DNA from: Xanthostigma xanthostigma | Lineage: Eukaryota > Arthropoda > Insecta > Raphidioptera > Raphidiidae | DNA length: 64,000 nt | Reading direction: 5' to 3' | Assembly: GCA_963575645.1 (NCBI GenBank) | Contig: OY754464.1 | Coordinates: 59,494,948-59,558,947, forward strand | Part shown: positions 1 to 12,018 of the stretch, piece by piece | Layout: every line of letters starts with the position of its first letter | How positions within the stretch are numbered: the first letter of the stretch is position 1 | Position numbers and translations under genes: made by a program | Notes under the pieces: model-generated | Databases searched by the model: none | The model's input: only the letters and a program-made list of their open reading frames with translations | Told to the model about the DNA's origin: nothing

Positions 1-202
1 TTTATAGCTATACATAAAAGTTAAATAAACTTAATACGACCTCCGACAATTTTTTATTTGATAATAAAAAATTATTTTAATATTTCTCTGAATAATAAAT
101 ACATCAACGCATATAAAAAAAATCATAAGTTTTTAACGAAAAGCATGCAAGATGTTTTCTTTCGACAGCCCGCCAGCGATCTCTACTCAGCCGATTTGCA
201 TA

Positions 203-775
203 AAAAACCGTTCAAGTGCGAGCCGGACTCGGGCACCGAGGGTTCCGTAAAAACTTATAGGTATCCATCACGGGATTCAGGTCTCGATTTTTAACTTTGC
301 CGTTGGGTTGTCCCCATACATTGACATAGGTCGCGGTTAGTTTACCAGCTGCAAATAAGTATATAATCATAATAATAATAATAATAATAATAATAAGTAT
401 ATAATAATAATAAAGTATATAATAAGTATATATAATATATATATAAAGTATATAATTGGATTTGTCTCTTTACTTGTGCTCTAAGGCATTACTTCTTGCC
501 AAATTTCATGATTCAAGGTCAACGGGAACTAACCTCCTTTGCGAGTTTTAAAATATACGCCATAAACAACAGTATCTTTTGATTGCGTTGACTTAGAAGT
601 TTGATTTTTTCACATCTCCAAGGGATTGCAGACCTGAGTAGTTAATATTAATTTCAACTCGATACATTCACGCGTTCCTTAGAAAAAAGGATCTTGACAG
701 ACAGACAACGAGGTGATTCTATAAGGGTTCCTTTTTTCCTTTTGAGATACAGAACTCTAAAAATTAAATGAAGCT
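203..775 (+). repeat. Interspersed repeat of the GGGTTCCGTA type
   Basis: Opens with a motif close to AAAACCG..CAAGTGCGAG followed by GAGGGTTCCGTA. It closes with GACAGACAGACAACGAGG and a degenerate ATACAGAACTCTAAAAA. I recognise this pair of ends from a repeat common in moth and butterfly genomes (3'-UTR-like, no coding capacity). A (TAA)n/(TA)n microsatellite has grown in the middle. The copy is old, since both ends carry many substitutions. Confidence 0.45.
366..453. repeat. (TAA)n / (TA)n microsatellite
   Basis: Runs of TAA units passing into TATA-rich sequence, inside the GGGTTCCGTA-type repeat. Confidence 0.85.
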
Positions 776-2792
776 TTTTGTTCACATATGTGTCATTTTT
801 TTATTATTATTAATAAAATTATTATAAAAAAATAATTCTGGCGTTAATTTTCAACATACCTGTATATTATTTACGTTTCAATGGAACGGCTCGGAGAAGC
901 TGAAAATACGCAATCAATCATCTCAAAAAGAAACGTTTGGAATTATCTCCTTATAATATAATACTAGCTACCTGGTCCGGATTCACTCGAGTAGAGTTAA
1001 ATTTACTCTAACATAAATTGGAAAAAAAATGTTCGTAGCGAGTTCAAAATACTCAATTCATCCGGATTTACCAACCATAATACACTGCAAATTTCATGAG
1101 GCCAAGGCTTACCGTTGAAGAGTTTTTGTGTGACGGAAAACATTTATAGTTATTCTTTTCCCTTCTAAAAGCCAACGCACAAAAGCTACTTTTTGTATCG
1201 AAAACACGTGATTTAGAGGGAGAGAGAGATTGTAAATTATAGACGCTCGACAGCAAATGTCTTCAGCATCTATTACGCGATTTAGGATATTACATCGAGA
1301 TTACTCAACTACTCGAAATGTTGTCATATTCATTTATTTTTTATTTTTGGGCTTTGTTTTTGTTCACGTTATGTGACACATTTTGTTACTTGCGTTCCTT
1401 ATTTAAAAATTTTCAAAAGTACGCGTCTATTTTCACTGCTTCCATTGTTTTGACTAAATAACATATGGTGTCTTTGTCCTAACTCTTACTAGAGAAACTC
1501 TAGACTTACGCTGTTAACTAGAACTGATGGGTCTTCAAGCGACTTAATTGCAAAAAAGCACATGTGTGCGCTGGACCTAAGATAATTTTTGAAATATACA
1601 AACGTTGGGTTACAGAAAGGATTGTCAAAAAATTTTATTTGACAGTGACCTTAGATGTGATCACATATTTATACAGTTTCCATACATCATACATCGTCGT
1701 TGTGAAACTCTCTATCATCTGAAACATTAATTACACAAAAACAAATGATTGATTTATATAGAAAAATATCGTTTTTTTTTTTCAAAATGCGTTGGAAGTC
1801 GCCACTAAACAAAAAACGGTGCTAAATACATGTACCTATAAACAGTTTAATAAAAATATCATTTCATTCGGTCAGTTATTTTTCGAGCGATTTAATTTTC
1901 TACAATGCATTTCATATGGGAAAATATGTATGGTCACAATCTAAAGTCATTGTCAAATCAGAATTTCTGACAATGCTTGCTGCAACTGAGCATTACTCCG
2001 TCAAACATCGACGGGGTTACTCTAATAGGTATTTATGAGTATGTTTAATGATAAATTGAATTCACTGTATAATTATTATGAAGCATTTTATGCTTCACTC
2101 GTTACTGTTAATTTGTTATAATTTACATAATGAACAATTAAAAAATAATTCGCATATATTATATAATAAATACACAATTGAATAATGTAACAACACATTG
2201 CATTTATTAATAATATCTTAATTAACATTTGGTCTATTCGACAAAAATTCCCTAAGTAATAATTATTTTATTAACTTGAATACAGAGATTATTAGATTAT
2301 ATTCATTAACAAGAAGTAATTAGTGTTACATACTATTTTTTCTTATTGTAATGATTTATTATCTGTTTTAGCCATTTAAAATACACATTTCATCAATTTG
2401 CAGTTTACTGAAATTAAAATTCGTTTAGTGAAACCACGAAGTCTGTAACAAGGAGACCCAGCTCAAGCGTAGCGGTGAACCGGTATCTGCCGCATGAACC
2501 AATATGGCGTCAACTACTGGGTAACTCACACTTGTTCATGGCTTACAGATGTGTAGTGTCTGTAAAGTTAAACAACTTTGTTAAACTATGGCGAAATCAG
2601 GTAGAAAGAACCGCCAGAAAACGGTCTGTCTCGACACACAGCAAGCATAGGAAGCTAAGTTTCCGGGTAACAAACTTCATGAGTGAAACTTTTTCGAGAA
2701 AAATATAGGAAAACGTTCTACTTTAAATATGATAAAAACTATGCATCCTAGTTGTAGCGTTTTGAGATTCTTGATAAATTGAAAATCTACGT
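776..2792. other. AT-rich stretch, no gene seen
   Basis: About 2 kb with only short shadow frames. The one recognisable item is the recurring hairpin motif at 1231-1262. The rest is probably decayed repeat or intergenic DNA. Confidence 0.5.
1231..1262 (+). repeat. Copy 1 of recurring motif ATTATAGACGCTCGACA
   Basis: Shares TGTAAATTATAGACGCTCGA with four other sites (13241-13266 reversed, 30777-30800, 36691-36712, 44675-44710). The AGACGCT half is followed by an inverted AGCATCT, so the RNA or single-stranded DNA could form a short hairpin. Confidence 0.6.
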
Positions 2793-2919
2793 GTATATGT
2801 TACCGGCCAAACCCGATTTAGGACAAACTATTTTGGCCTACTATTCATACTAGGACAAACTAGTTTGGCCTAGGCCAAACTAGTTTGTTCTGAAATCGGG
2901 TTTGGCCGGCAACATATAC
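2793..2919. mobile_element. Foldback MITE, 127 bp
   Basis: Near-perfect palindrome. The left arm contains CCGGCCAAACCCGATTT and the right arm is its reverse complement, with GGCCAAACTAGTTTG-like repeats towards the middle. It has no coding capacity. It is probably a non-autonomous DNA transposon, but the target duplication is not clear enough to assign a superfamily. Confidence 0.75.
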
Positions 2920-2928
2920 ATATAACAA

Positions 2929-3251
2929 AGTCCTTCAGCTACGTCTGTCTGTTCGTCTCAACGCGATAAACCAAAAAACTACCGAACGGATTTTCATACT
3001 GTTTTCACTAATAGACAGAGCGATAAACGAGGAAGGTTTCTATATATAATTTGTAAATATTTTGTACAAAATGGCAGAATTATGACGGCGTTTTGTGAAA
3101 AAAAACTGTTTTCGCACGGTTACATTGCAAACGTTGGCCAAATCTTTAGAGATACAAGACATCAAATAATCTGCTGTGTAGATGGGAAGGTCAATATAAT
3201 ATTTCCACAACAGTTTTGCACCCGGGTGAAACAGGGACGGGCCTCAGTTAG
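2929..3251 (+). mobile_element. Helitron-like 3' fragment
   Basis: Ends in GCACCCGGGTGAAACAGGGA followed by a terminal GTTAG. The same hairpin-plus-TTAG end closes the fuller element at 34152-34500. The 5' end is missing or too diverged to see. Confidence 0.4.
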
Positions 3252-4335
3252 GTATAAAACAGTTTTATCTTTAGATTTTTATTGACGACTTTATTAAATA
3301 GAAATGTGCCCTGCTGTATTTTCTTATATTTTTAACTAGCGAATAGTGACTCGGTTCAGCTTCGGCCGTATAGATTAAATTCTGTTATCTAAAGACTCGT
3401 TCGTCCAATCAGGTTAATACCTTACCTTCGCTCATTCGTTCAAATTCATAATATTATTACGTTACACATTAGCTTCGCTCATCCGATCTTCAATTTTTAT
3501 TTAATTCTATTTGCACTCGAGCTGGGCTTCTCCAAAATATAAACTATCGTGTAGTAAAAATTACATTCAAATCTGTTCACTATAGCAAATTCAATTCAAT
3601 TTTCATCCGGGCGAACTATATTTCCGCTTTGTTTACGGAAAATGGAAGTAAAAGAACACCAAACTTTTTTTTAATACAAAGGCGCTTTTCTTCTTAAGTT
3701 CGAAACAATAAATCTTTAATTTCCAGTGGCATTTCGTGGAAAATATATTATTATCGATTAATTATCAAGTAAGTATCAAAATATAAAGTACCTACCTATA
3801 TCACAATGCGTATCATCCTCAGATTAAGAATACAATAGTGGATAAATGTTTTATATATTGTCAGAAAGCGTTTAAGCCAAAGAATTACTGTTCTGTGGTT
3901 TAAGCTGTATAGTTTCTTTTTTCGAAAGGCGCTAGGTATATTAATAAAAATCGATTGCTTGGAAAATATTCCAAATGTTAAAAATTCACTATTTTCTGAT
4001 TTTTTTCCTTTATGTACACACAATTACCTAACTAGACGACAAATTTCAACTCTCTCGGTCATCTGGAAGTGGGTTAGGTTTTTGATCTATATGTCAGTCA
4101 GTGATAAAAATACCGATTTTTAGACGTTAATGTCTCAATAACCGTTTGAACTGTATTTATCAAATTTGGAGTTCTAATTAATCTAAGGGGTTTTAAAAAT
4201 AAACCAAATTTCAGATGTTTATGTTAGATAAATAAATTTTGAGTTATTAAGAGGTCAAAAGTGGCCTCAAATGGTTCTAGCAACACGCGGCTGCTGCTTC
4301 CTTTTTAGTGTTCTTGACATAAGGGACTTACACTA
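3252..4335. other. No gene seen
   Basis: AT-rich DNA without splice-bounded frames or recognised repeats. Parts around 4040-4330 resemble LINE 3'-UTR-like sequence but cannot be assigned. Confidence 0.4.
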
Positions 4336-4795
4336 TTGGCGTCGCGTCGGTGGGATGGCGGGATCAAAATTTCTCGGCGTTTCATAGCCTCCTAAGATCA
4401 CCATTTTCGGAATCCATCACCTCAAAATTTTTCGAGCCCAAAAATACCGAAAAAATTCTCGGAATCGTACAAGTGTGAAATTTAACCCTTTAGTAATTAT
4501 TAAAATGTGCTGCTAAAATTTTAAAAAATCCGACTTACAAATTTTATGAAAACACAAGTTTACTGATATAGATTTACAAACTGAAGGATGTATATAATTT
4601 GATACAGATGTTGAATTGATATTTAGTATTGAAATTAAGTAAAAAATGTTGTTTTAAGGGGTGTATTAAGGGATAATTTTTTTTATTTTGTCCAAAAACA
4701 AAGTTAATTTCATACAATAGCGCCACACTGCTTGTAAAAGCAAATGCACTATATTTTCGGCAAGGTTTGGCACTGCGACCCGGAGTTTTTTCTTG
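4336..4795 (+). repeat. Repeat family R2, copy 1
   Basis: Starts GGCGTCGCGTCGGTGGGATGG and ends near CACTGCGACCCGGAGTTTTT. The same ordered blocks (a TAATTATTAAA-like block, AAATTTTATGAAAACAC, GGTGTATTAAGG) recur at 35935-36308 and reversed at 45385-45900. No transposase or reverse-transcriptase coding is visible. It may be a non-autonomous element or a LINE 3' region. Confidence 0.6.
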
Positions 4796-5360
4796 GTTGC
4801 ACTTGATTTGACACGCTCCCGCGTGTCTAGATAGAAAATAATAATAGAAATTAAAAACTTCGCCAGAAAAGATCTGTTAACTAAATACATTATTCCATAA
4901 GTTTTGATTAAAATGTCCACATCATCTCTGTTTTTCTTAATGGTTCCTTCAGTACAGGTTTTCCTTGGAAGGAACCTATATACTTTCATTTATGTGTATT
5001 TTGTTTGTTTATAAATAACCGTATTGTCATGGAAGTAATAAATTATTATTATTATAAATCTATTTGTGACTAAGATCTATTTCCACGCAACTGTACAAAG
5101 AATTGCGTGCTCCCGTTGTTGAAGTTTTTCTTTTATAATACAAAGCTAGTGGAAATAATTACATTTTGTATTGAATTCATTTAGATTCGTAGAACGTAAT
5201 TATTTTGTCTTCTCGACAGATAGCTCTACAGATAGGTGATTTGTAAATAACAGATCACGAAAGGTCTCGACTGCAGTATTTATTTTTTTACGAACAGAAG
5301 TAATTCTTTTGTGTGCATAAATAACTGTTATATTCCACACCGACGCTTCTTGTATTTACA

Positions 5361-5689
5361 GTAGACTTCCGGTAAGTCAGCGCCTATATACGACCAGTGC
5401 CATATATAAGGGTTGCATTGGCGGGGTTAGGTCGCGCCAGGAAAATCCGAAGCTGGGTGACAAAATTCTAATTTCGTTTTAAAGCCGTTCGTCAAAGTTA
5501 TGTTGTTTTGTCCTCCTTTAGCCAGAGGCGCTAGGTTTCCTAGATATAGCACTGCCCACGAAACTGTTGGGGAAGAAAGCACTGACTTAACCAGAAGCCT
5601 ATCATCTTGATTTGAAGATTTCTTCTTATAGTCTACATTAGTATTTCTCAAAGATGTTTTTATGCGAGCCACATATAATTTTACAATAT
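5361..5689 (-). other. Unassigned 5' flank of R1 with an open frame
   Basis: On the minus strand an open frame (5427-5726) reads from the R1 repeat into unique sequence and ends at 5427. It includes residues such as LYVARIKTSLRNTN and KTKLEFCHPASDFPG, and has no similarity I recognise. TACAGTAGACTTCCGG at about 5360 resembles a pogo/Tigger-type left end, but no matching right end was found. It could be a relic of a coding element or chance. Confidence 0.25.
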
Positions 5690-6272
5690 CTTTTCTTTTT
5701 GAGGTCCCCCTGAATCCAAGAAACATATTTATGGAAAAACTATGCGTCTGTTAGTCTGTGAGCACGATACAGGTCAAACGGATGAGCGGATTGAAACCAA
5801 GTTTTGGAAGGATATTTGGTAGGTATGCAAATATAAAGAGCCTTATTGTTTTTGAGGAAAATCGGCGCATGCGCAGAAGAAATATATGCTATAACGGCGT
5901 TTTTTTATATAATAATGGTATACTTTTCATAACGGCTTAGTATTCTATTTATTTTTTTAAGAAAGTTTCGTTAAAAAAATTATTCTAAACTTTATAATTA
6001 GTTTCGGAATAATTTAAAAATAAAAAAAAATCAGCTGTTCTTTTGTATTGTAGATCTGTCAGAAATAAACTAGTTAAGCATGCTTTGATTAATTTTAACA
6101 TGGCGTGGAACCTATTATGTAGGTAACCCATGGCAACGAATATTGAATACTAGCCATTACTCGCGTCACCTCACGCGATATTAGAAATTTGATTTTCGTT
6201 ATTATAACTATACCAAATGTCAACATTTTGAAGTTGGAATAGTTCCGTCGCCCAATTGGCTGGATTTTTTTT
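5690..6272 (-). repeat. Repeat family R1, copy 1
   Basis: Order on the minus strand: CCAATTGGGCGACGG end, GATATAGTA-like block, CACCTCACGCGATA, an X-box-like GTAACC-CAT-GGCAAC (6123-6137), AATCAAAGCATGCTTAACTAG, CTGTCAGAAATAAAC, a GCGCATGCGC palindrome (5865-5874), then the ATCCGTTTGACCTGTATCGTG block. The outer end of the family (the ACCATTCC hairpin end) is missing here. Confidence 0.75.
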
Positions 6273-7561
6273 AATAATCAATTGATACTTTTATCAGTTC
6301 TCAGAGTAGAAGCTGCAAACTGGGGGCCTGTAGTAAAGGAGCCATGGAAAATTCATTTAAGCAACGGCATCGCTACGCAGCGGGCTTTTCTCAAATCTTG
6401 TAAGTTATTATCATCTAATTCCATGTTGATCGATTTAACTAAATATTTTAAAACATGACATCATTTAATTAAAATTTTCAAAGTTGACACAAGAATTCGT
6501 ATTTTAAGACACAAAGAAGCGTATTATAAATAATATGCATTCGTTTTAATACAAAGGATAATTTTTTAAAATCCCCACGAAAGGTATGCGCGAACAATTT
6601 TCAAAGTATGATGTCTTGTTTCTATTTTTATTTTGTGTTCATTATTTGCTCTAATTTTACACACATTCTTATCTTGACATGCGTTTAATCTTTGAAGAAA
6701 TAATTAAAATTTCATCCTCATGACTAATCACTCGCGATTTATAAAATAAAAATTCGAATACTCACCTATTTTATTTTCGTTCCCTTTTCAACTTTCTTTT
6801 AATTTTTTGATGCTTTTACCAGATCTCAGATTAGAAAGTGCCGGTTTGTTATAGTACAAAAGAGAGAGTGCGAATTTTTTGACTTTGTGTGTATGCGGAG
6901 AGTAATCTCCGGAACCACTGCACCTATTTGAAAAATTAAGGATTAAGGATACAAACACCTTTTTTGTCGCTACAGGTCCTCGCAGTATTTTAATTTCAGA
7001 ACTAGAAGGCGTAACAGACGAACACAACAATTATTACAATAGGGTTTTGTTTTGGATACGAAATCATAAAAATTAAATATGCACTAATTATGAAAAATAT
7101 CTCCTGTAACTATTCATTTGTTGTTTATTAAAAATGACATCGCTGTTTTACTCGCACGTTTACGGTAAAAATAAGGAAATAATAAACAATAAATACGATT
7201 GTCGGCGATAAAAGGGTCACGCTTGTGGAATTAGTATTCGGAACACACACGTGTTTCTATCAGAGATATTTAATATAAGCAGATCCAACTGTTTACATTT
7301 TAACCTGATCATACACCGTTTCTATCAGAATTCAACGTTGACAAACTTCGGCGAGCTGAAGACGAAGGGTATATAACTTATATTAAATGCATCTGTTGGA
7401 AAATACATGTGACAACACTGCATGAACGCATGATTCACTTTTCATTCAATGCATTCCTTTTATTGTCATTACGGAAGTTGCAGTGTTGCTATGTGCTTTG
7501 TGTGACATTTTGCGAAAATCAAGTATTTTTCATTTTTTTTTATTAGTATTGACAATTTACA
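6273..7561. other. No gene seen
   Basis: AT-rich DNA upstream of the THAP relic. No core promoter could be chosen with confidence. Confidence 0.4.
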
Positions 7562-8121
7562 ATGGTTCGGCAGTGCGTAGTTTGCAAAAAAATGGATTAT
7601 TCTAATCCCGGATTGATATTTCGGCGGTAAGTAAGATATGTTTTTTTTAAGTTAAGCAGTGGTGTAGACGTAGTTAAAAATTATTTTTATTAAATTATTG
7701 CAAAAACAATTTTACATGTGCACTTCTTTAAAAAAGATCTTGATGGAGGATTAAAAAAATGATTGTTAAATTCTAAGCTAGATTTCCCATCTTTAAGCTG
7801 AATAGATAATTTTGTTGGACTTATTTACTAAACCTAGATTTTTCGAAGGTAAACATTTCGTTTACCTTTTACAGCACATTTTAGTATACTTTAATGTTTA
7901 TTTATATTGTTGTAGCTTTCCTGTAAATCATGAGCGCAGACAAAGATGGATGATATTTTGGATTTACGAAACCAGCATGTCAAAAAGTTTGCTCAAATTT
8001 GTTCAGATTATTTTGATCGGAGCGATATTATGACTACTCAACTAACTGGACGAAGGCAAATAAGACCAGATGCTGATCCCCAATTTAATACCACAGTTTT
8101 TACTGATCGTTTATCTTACAG
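7562..8121 (+). pseudogene. THAP-domain gene relic (two exons)
   Basis: THAP domains are C2CH zinc fingers that bind DNA. They occur in host regulators and in P-element-type transposases. Exon 1 (7562-7626) begins ATGGTTCGGCAGTGC and encodes MVRQCVVCKKM..., giving the first Cys pair with spacing CxxC, and ends at a clean GTAAGT donor (phase 2). Exon 2 (7916-8121) follows an acceptor TTGTTGTAG and completes the hallmark RFPVNHERRQRW. Directly after this the frame is lost. The remaining THAP-like sequence (LDLRNQHVKKFAQICSDYFD) continues in another frame to a GTAAAA donor at 8122. The usual CxxHF zinc-binding motif reads CSDYF, so the last zinc ligand is replaced by Tyr. Frame loss plus a lost ligand argue for decay over a single sequencing error. 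No further exons were recognised. Confidence 0.7.
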
Positions 8122-9142
8122 GTAAAACAAATAAACTCAACTTATTTGCAGTAGTCTTTAATTATGCCATTAATAATTATTATATTTAAGACTGATTATT
8201 GTCTAAAAATTTCTTGTGATAATATGTAATAAATAATATAAGAAAAATCCGATGTTGTCTTTTATTACCTACTCAAAATAACTAAAAAATATATAGATAC
8301 GGAAATTGCCCTACCTTAGCGGTCAGGTACAAAAGAAAGAATAAATATTTAATATGTACCGAAATCCTTCACTCCAAAACTACTGAGTCTAAAATTTGGA
8401 AAAAATAGCGAATATAGGGCCCCCTCTTATAGTTTACAGGAAAACTAAAACGAAAATCTTAAGTATTAAAGTTTTCACAAAAAACGGAATGGTACATACC
8501 CTCTCCTCGCAAGTTCTACTCGCACGTGGCCAGTTTATTATTCTCATTTGTTAGTAAAGGCACATTATTGCATTTAAAATCGTTTAGTAAAATGCCACTT
8601 TACTACACAGTGACGTTTGGCAATTAAAATGCTTTGACCACCAGATTATATGCGATAAAACAAATCACGTTAAAATCTTTATGATTCAAATTACATACCA
8701 AATTTTATCTTCTAGAGTAAATTATTTAATAAAACGTAAAATCAGTTTCTATTGCGTCTAGAACCTCTCCAGTATTAATTACTTCTAACTGATATTCAAG
8801 TAAATTTTGCTCCTTTTATTAAATAAATATTGTAAAACCTGGCTTTACAATTGTTAGGTATGTTCTAATGTTATATGAATATTCCATTAACACAAAATAT
8901 ATTTTTAATTTACGTTAAAAATTCTTGTTTTTAATAATCCCGAAAAAACCATACGCCCCTGGTTAAGATAATGCTGAAGAAGCTTCCGTTACAACGTTGC
9001 CTTTTTAAAGCCATCTCTTTCCAACTTATTTAAAACTGTGAAACTATGTATGATTATAAACAAATCGTGTTTTATGAATGGGATGTTGTGTCTCCTTATA
9101 TTAAATGTCTCTGGTTTCTATCAAGCGTCTTGTAAGTCCGAT
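8122..9142. other. No gene seen
   Basis: AT-rich DNA downstream of the THAP relic; no splice-bounded coding exon found. Confidence 0.4.
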
Positions 9143-9268
9143 GTTCAAGTCAGGAGCGGATTTGACTCCAATAATATTCCTTAGGCCTCGGCTATTATCG
9201 CGCTCCTCTTATACCCGATTTCTGATAGGACTTTCAAAGGAAATTTTTAGATAAATGGACTTCAAAAA

Positions 9269-9998
9269 ATTCCAGCCAATTGGGCGACGGGACCATTCCA
9301 ACTTCAAAATGTTGACATTTGATATAGTAGATACCTATATCTAATAAAGAAAATAAAATTTCTGATATCGCGTAAGGTAACGCGGGTAATGGCTACTATT
9401 CAATATGACATTTGCTATTCGTTACCATGGTTACCTACATAATATGTTCACGTCATGTAAAAATTAATCAAAGCATACTTAACTAGTTTATTAAATAAAA
9501 TTATCGACCAATTAGTCGATAATTTATTTATTGAAGAGTTCTAATCAGACGTTAATCAAAGATTTGATTAACTAGTTTATTTCTGACAGTTCTACAATAA
9601 AGAAAAGAACAGATGCTTTGTTTTTATTTTCAAATATTTCTGGAACTATAAAGTTTAGAAAACAAAAATGTAACGAAACTTTCTTGATATAATAAATAGA
9701 ACAATAAGCCGTTATGAAAAGTATACCATTATTATGTAATAAAACACAGTTACAGCATATATCTCTTCTGCGCATGCGCCGATTTCCCCCAAAAACAATA
9801 GGGCTCTTCGAAATTTCGTTTAAATCCGCTCATCCGTTTGATCTGTATCGTGCTCACAGACAAACAGACGCACAAAGTTTTTCCAAAAATATGTTTTTTG
9901 GATTCGGGGAGCCTCAAAACGAAAAGATATTGTAAAATGTTTGAAAAGTGATTTTTGACCTAAACTAGTTCCATTCCCCACTTGTGGGCTGGAATGGT
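9269..9998 (+). repeat. Repeat family R1, copy 2 (both ends)
   Basis: Complete at both ends: begins TTCCAGCCAATTGGGCGACG and ends CCCACTTGTGGGCTGGAATGGT. Internal marks include an X-box-like palindrome (9421-9434) and GCGCATGCGC (9770-9779). The terminal TTCCAGCC / GGCTGGAA inverted match suggests a non-autonomous DNA transposon. It is interrupted by the insert at 9493-9567. Confidence 0.8.
9493..9567. mobile_element. 75-bp retro-insert with 14-bp target duplication
   Basis: Inserted in R1 and bounded by TTAACTAGTTTATT at 9479-9492 and 9568-9581. The insert is AAATAAAATTATCGACC, its inverted copy, then a tail GAAGAGTTCTAATCAGAC...AAAGATTTG. The same tail occurs after the palindrome at 28373-28731 and at 41455-41522. 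A 13-14 bp duplication of variable sequence points to target-primed reverse transcription, as in Penelope-like or LINE elements, and not to a cut-and-paste transposon. Confidence 0.75.
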
Positions 9999-10075
9999 AA
10001 AAGTTGGTTTAATCGTTCCAGAAAGTAGAAACCGAATATACAATGCTTCTATTAGCACAAATGATGAAAAGTAAC

Positions 10076-10387
10076 AAACAAAATAGGTAAAAAAACTTTT
10101 TAAGATAAACAGCTTTATTGTACAAGTATTCAAAACTAGAAAATAGTTTTGAGTCACCATAGGGGGCTTTGATTTAGTAGAAAACTTTCATTTGTTTGAG
10201 TTTGAAAATCATATTTAGCTTTCGACTGTATTCTTCGACCATAATGTACCTAAAAATAACGATTTTATTTTAGTTTAATCAAAGCTCCCTATATGGTGAC
10301 TCATAATTATTTTCTAGTTTTTAATACATCACTGATTGTACAATAAAACCATTTAGCTTAAAAAGCTTTTATACCTATTTTATTTTT
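10076..10387. mobile_element. Foldback element
   Basis: Imperfect palindrome. The left arm carries CAAAACTAGAAAATAG, GAGTCACCATAGGGGGC and CTTTGATTTA; the right arm repeats them inverted. Not coding. Confidence 0.65.
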
Positions 10388-10410
10388 AAGTTTTCAGTAT
10401 GGTTTATAAA

Positions 10411-10560
10411 AAGTGCGATTTGCATCCGGACGAAAGCCGGACCGGTCAGTTAGGTATTATAATATTGTATTGTCATCAGAACACGTATGCAAAATTTCAG
10501 CTTAATCGGATAACGGGAAGTAGTTGAAAAAGCTGTCGCAAGACATGTAATCAGTTGCAT
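10411..10560 (+). repeat. Repeat family R3, fragment
   Basis: Shares GCGATTTGCATCC, GACGAAAGCCGGACCGG, TCAGTTA and the AAAATTTCAGCTTAATCGG block with 40435-40680. It looks like a LINE 3'-UTR or tail; no coding part is present. Confidence 0.5.
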
Positions 10561-10738
10561 ACTAAAAAAATATTTATATATTATACAAAACTACGCATCT
10601 AATGTGCTTAAAAAAATTGTAAATCAAAACTCAAAAAATCAACCTGAATGTGATATCCAATTTTTTATTCAAAAAAAAAAGGCAAGTGTCGTGGCACACA
10701 CGCCCAAAGGGAAACTAATAATAATACAATATATATTA

Positions 10739-11011
10739 CAGTCGAACCCATGTATTTTCAACTCATGTATTCTCAACTCCATCTATTTTCAACTGAAATT
10801 CCTCGCGCATTTTCATGTTTTTTCTAGTTCCTACTTCTCACGCAAAGTATCTCGTCATCTGCTGCTTATCCAATGGAAAAATACTTTTGACGTTTAACCC
10901 AAAAAAAAAAATCTGATTGATCTATGACTGCCACGAAGCGAGGATGAAGAAGAAGTTGAAAATACATGAGTCGATTAGTGCCGCCAGGTTGAAAATACAT
11001 GAGTTCTACTG
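10739..11011. mobile_element. Mariner/Tc1-type MITE, 273 bp
   Basis: Terminal inverted repeats CAGTCGAACCCATGTATTTT and their inverse ending GAGTTCTACTG, with a TA before the left end. The interior has no coding capacity. A second member, split apart, spans 26661-29195. Confidence 0.65.
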
Positions 11012-11343
11012 TCTAAAAAAGACCTCGCGACAAAAGGAGGAATCTATACCATAATATAAAATAGCCCAGACCCAGCGATGTGATTCGTGCAAAGTAAGAA
11101 CTCGAATGAAACTTGAAATTAACTTACACAGACCCCATTTGAAGAGAAGGTGGATTCCAAATATCCCTTTCCGTGACGTATTCACGTTTCAACGACCTAT
11201 AGCAAGTTACACTTCAAATCACTGCATAAGAAGTTTCACTTTAAAAGTTAATTACCAGTTTCCTCTCTCTGTTGAAGGTGTCCCCGAAAAATTTGTCGCT
11301 TTAAGCCCGGGCCTATAAGCCTAAATCCACTCCTGGTTCAAGT

Positions 11344-12018
11344 GTGGCGTCAAAGGTTCAAAGAGTGCGTGTTGTTTATTGGTTATTGATTGCATGCAAC
11401 TAATGTTAAAACTTTAACCCAAACTAGTAACAACTATGGCTAATGTTAAATTATAAAATCATAACACGGTCTACGGTGAACGAGTCACAAATAACATTAT
11501 CGGTTGAGGTAGCTCAACAAGTTTCTTACTGGACTCTGACATGAGAAGAGTTAAAAAACTTATCTGTCATTCAGTTAATAGAACATATTTTATTATGAAA
11601 CTTTTAAAATTCCAGTCAATACCTATAATAATTTTTTACAACTATTTCACATTACTCTTGATATTTATTTATGTATTATTTATATTTATTTACAGGTTGT
11701 CTCAAAACTCGATTTTCAAAAAAATCGAGGTGATAGAGAAGATCATTTCTAATCAAAACAACTATAAATGTTGTTATTCAATTTTTAGTGATTCAAAAAT
11801 TTCATTTTGCCTGTGAGCTGCCAAGAAGGAAACTTCGCCCGCTGCCACACCGCCTTTAATAATGTCTGCCCAAAAACCAAGAAGATTTAAAAGAAAAAAC
11901 CTCTCTTCATTTATTTTTTACCGACAGTGACTATCGTCCGTAAACCGACTTTACAGACAACCAATTTTTTGTTAAGTCGTAAGAGCTCGTTGGCTCTGAT
12001 TGGCTAACGTTATAGATA
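11344..12018. other. No gene seen
   Basis: AT-rich DNA after the hAT element; small frames here show no family match. Confidence 0.4.

Larger units (their letters stand above)
9151..11335. mobile_element. hAT-type element with nested insertions
   Basis: Terminal inverted repeats CAGGAGCGGATTTG (left) and CAAATCCACTCCTG-like (right, ends 11335) are flanked by a perfect 8-bp duplication GTTCAAGT at 9143-9150 and 11336-11343. An 8-bp duplication with CAG..CTG ends is the hAT signature. Most of the 2.2 kb is later cargo: R1 (9269-9998), itself hit by a 75-bp insert, a foldback (10076-10387), an R3 fragment and a mariner-type MITE (10739-11011). No transposase is recognised, so the original element was probably a MITE of a few hundred bases. 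Confidence 0.8.
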
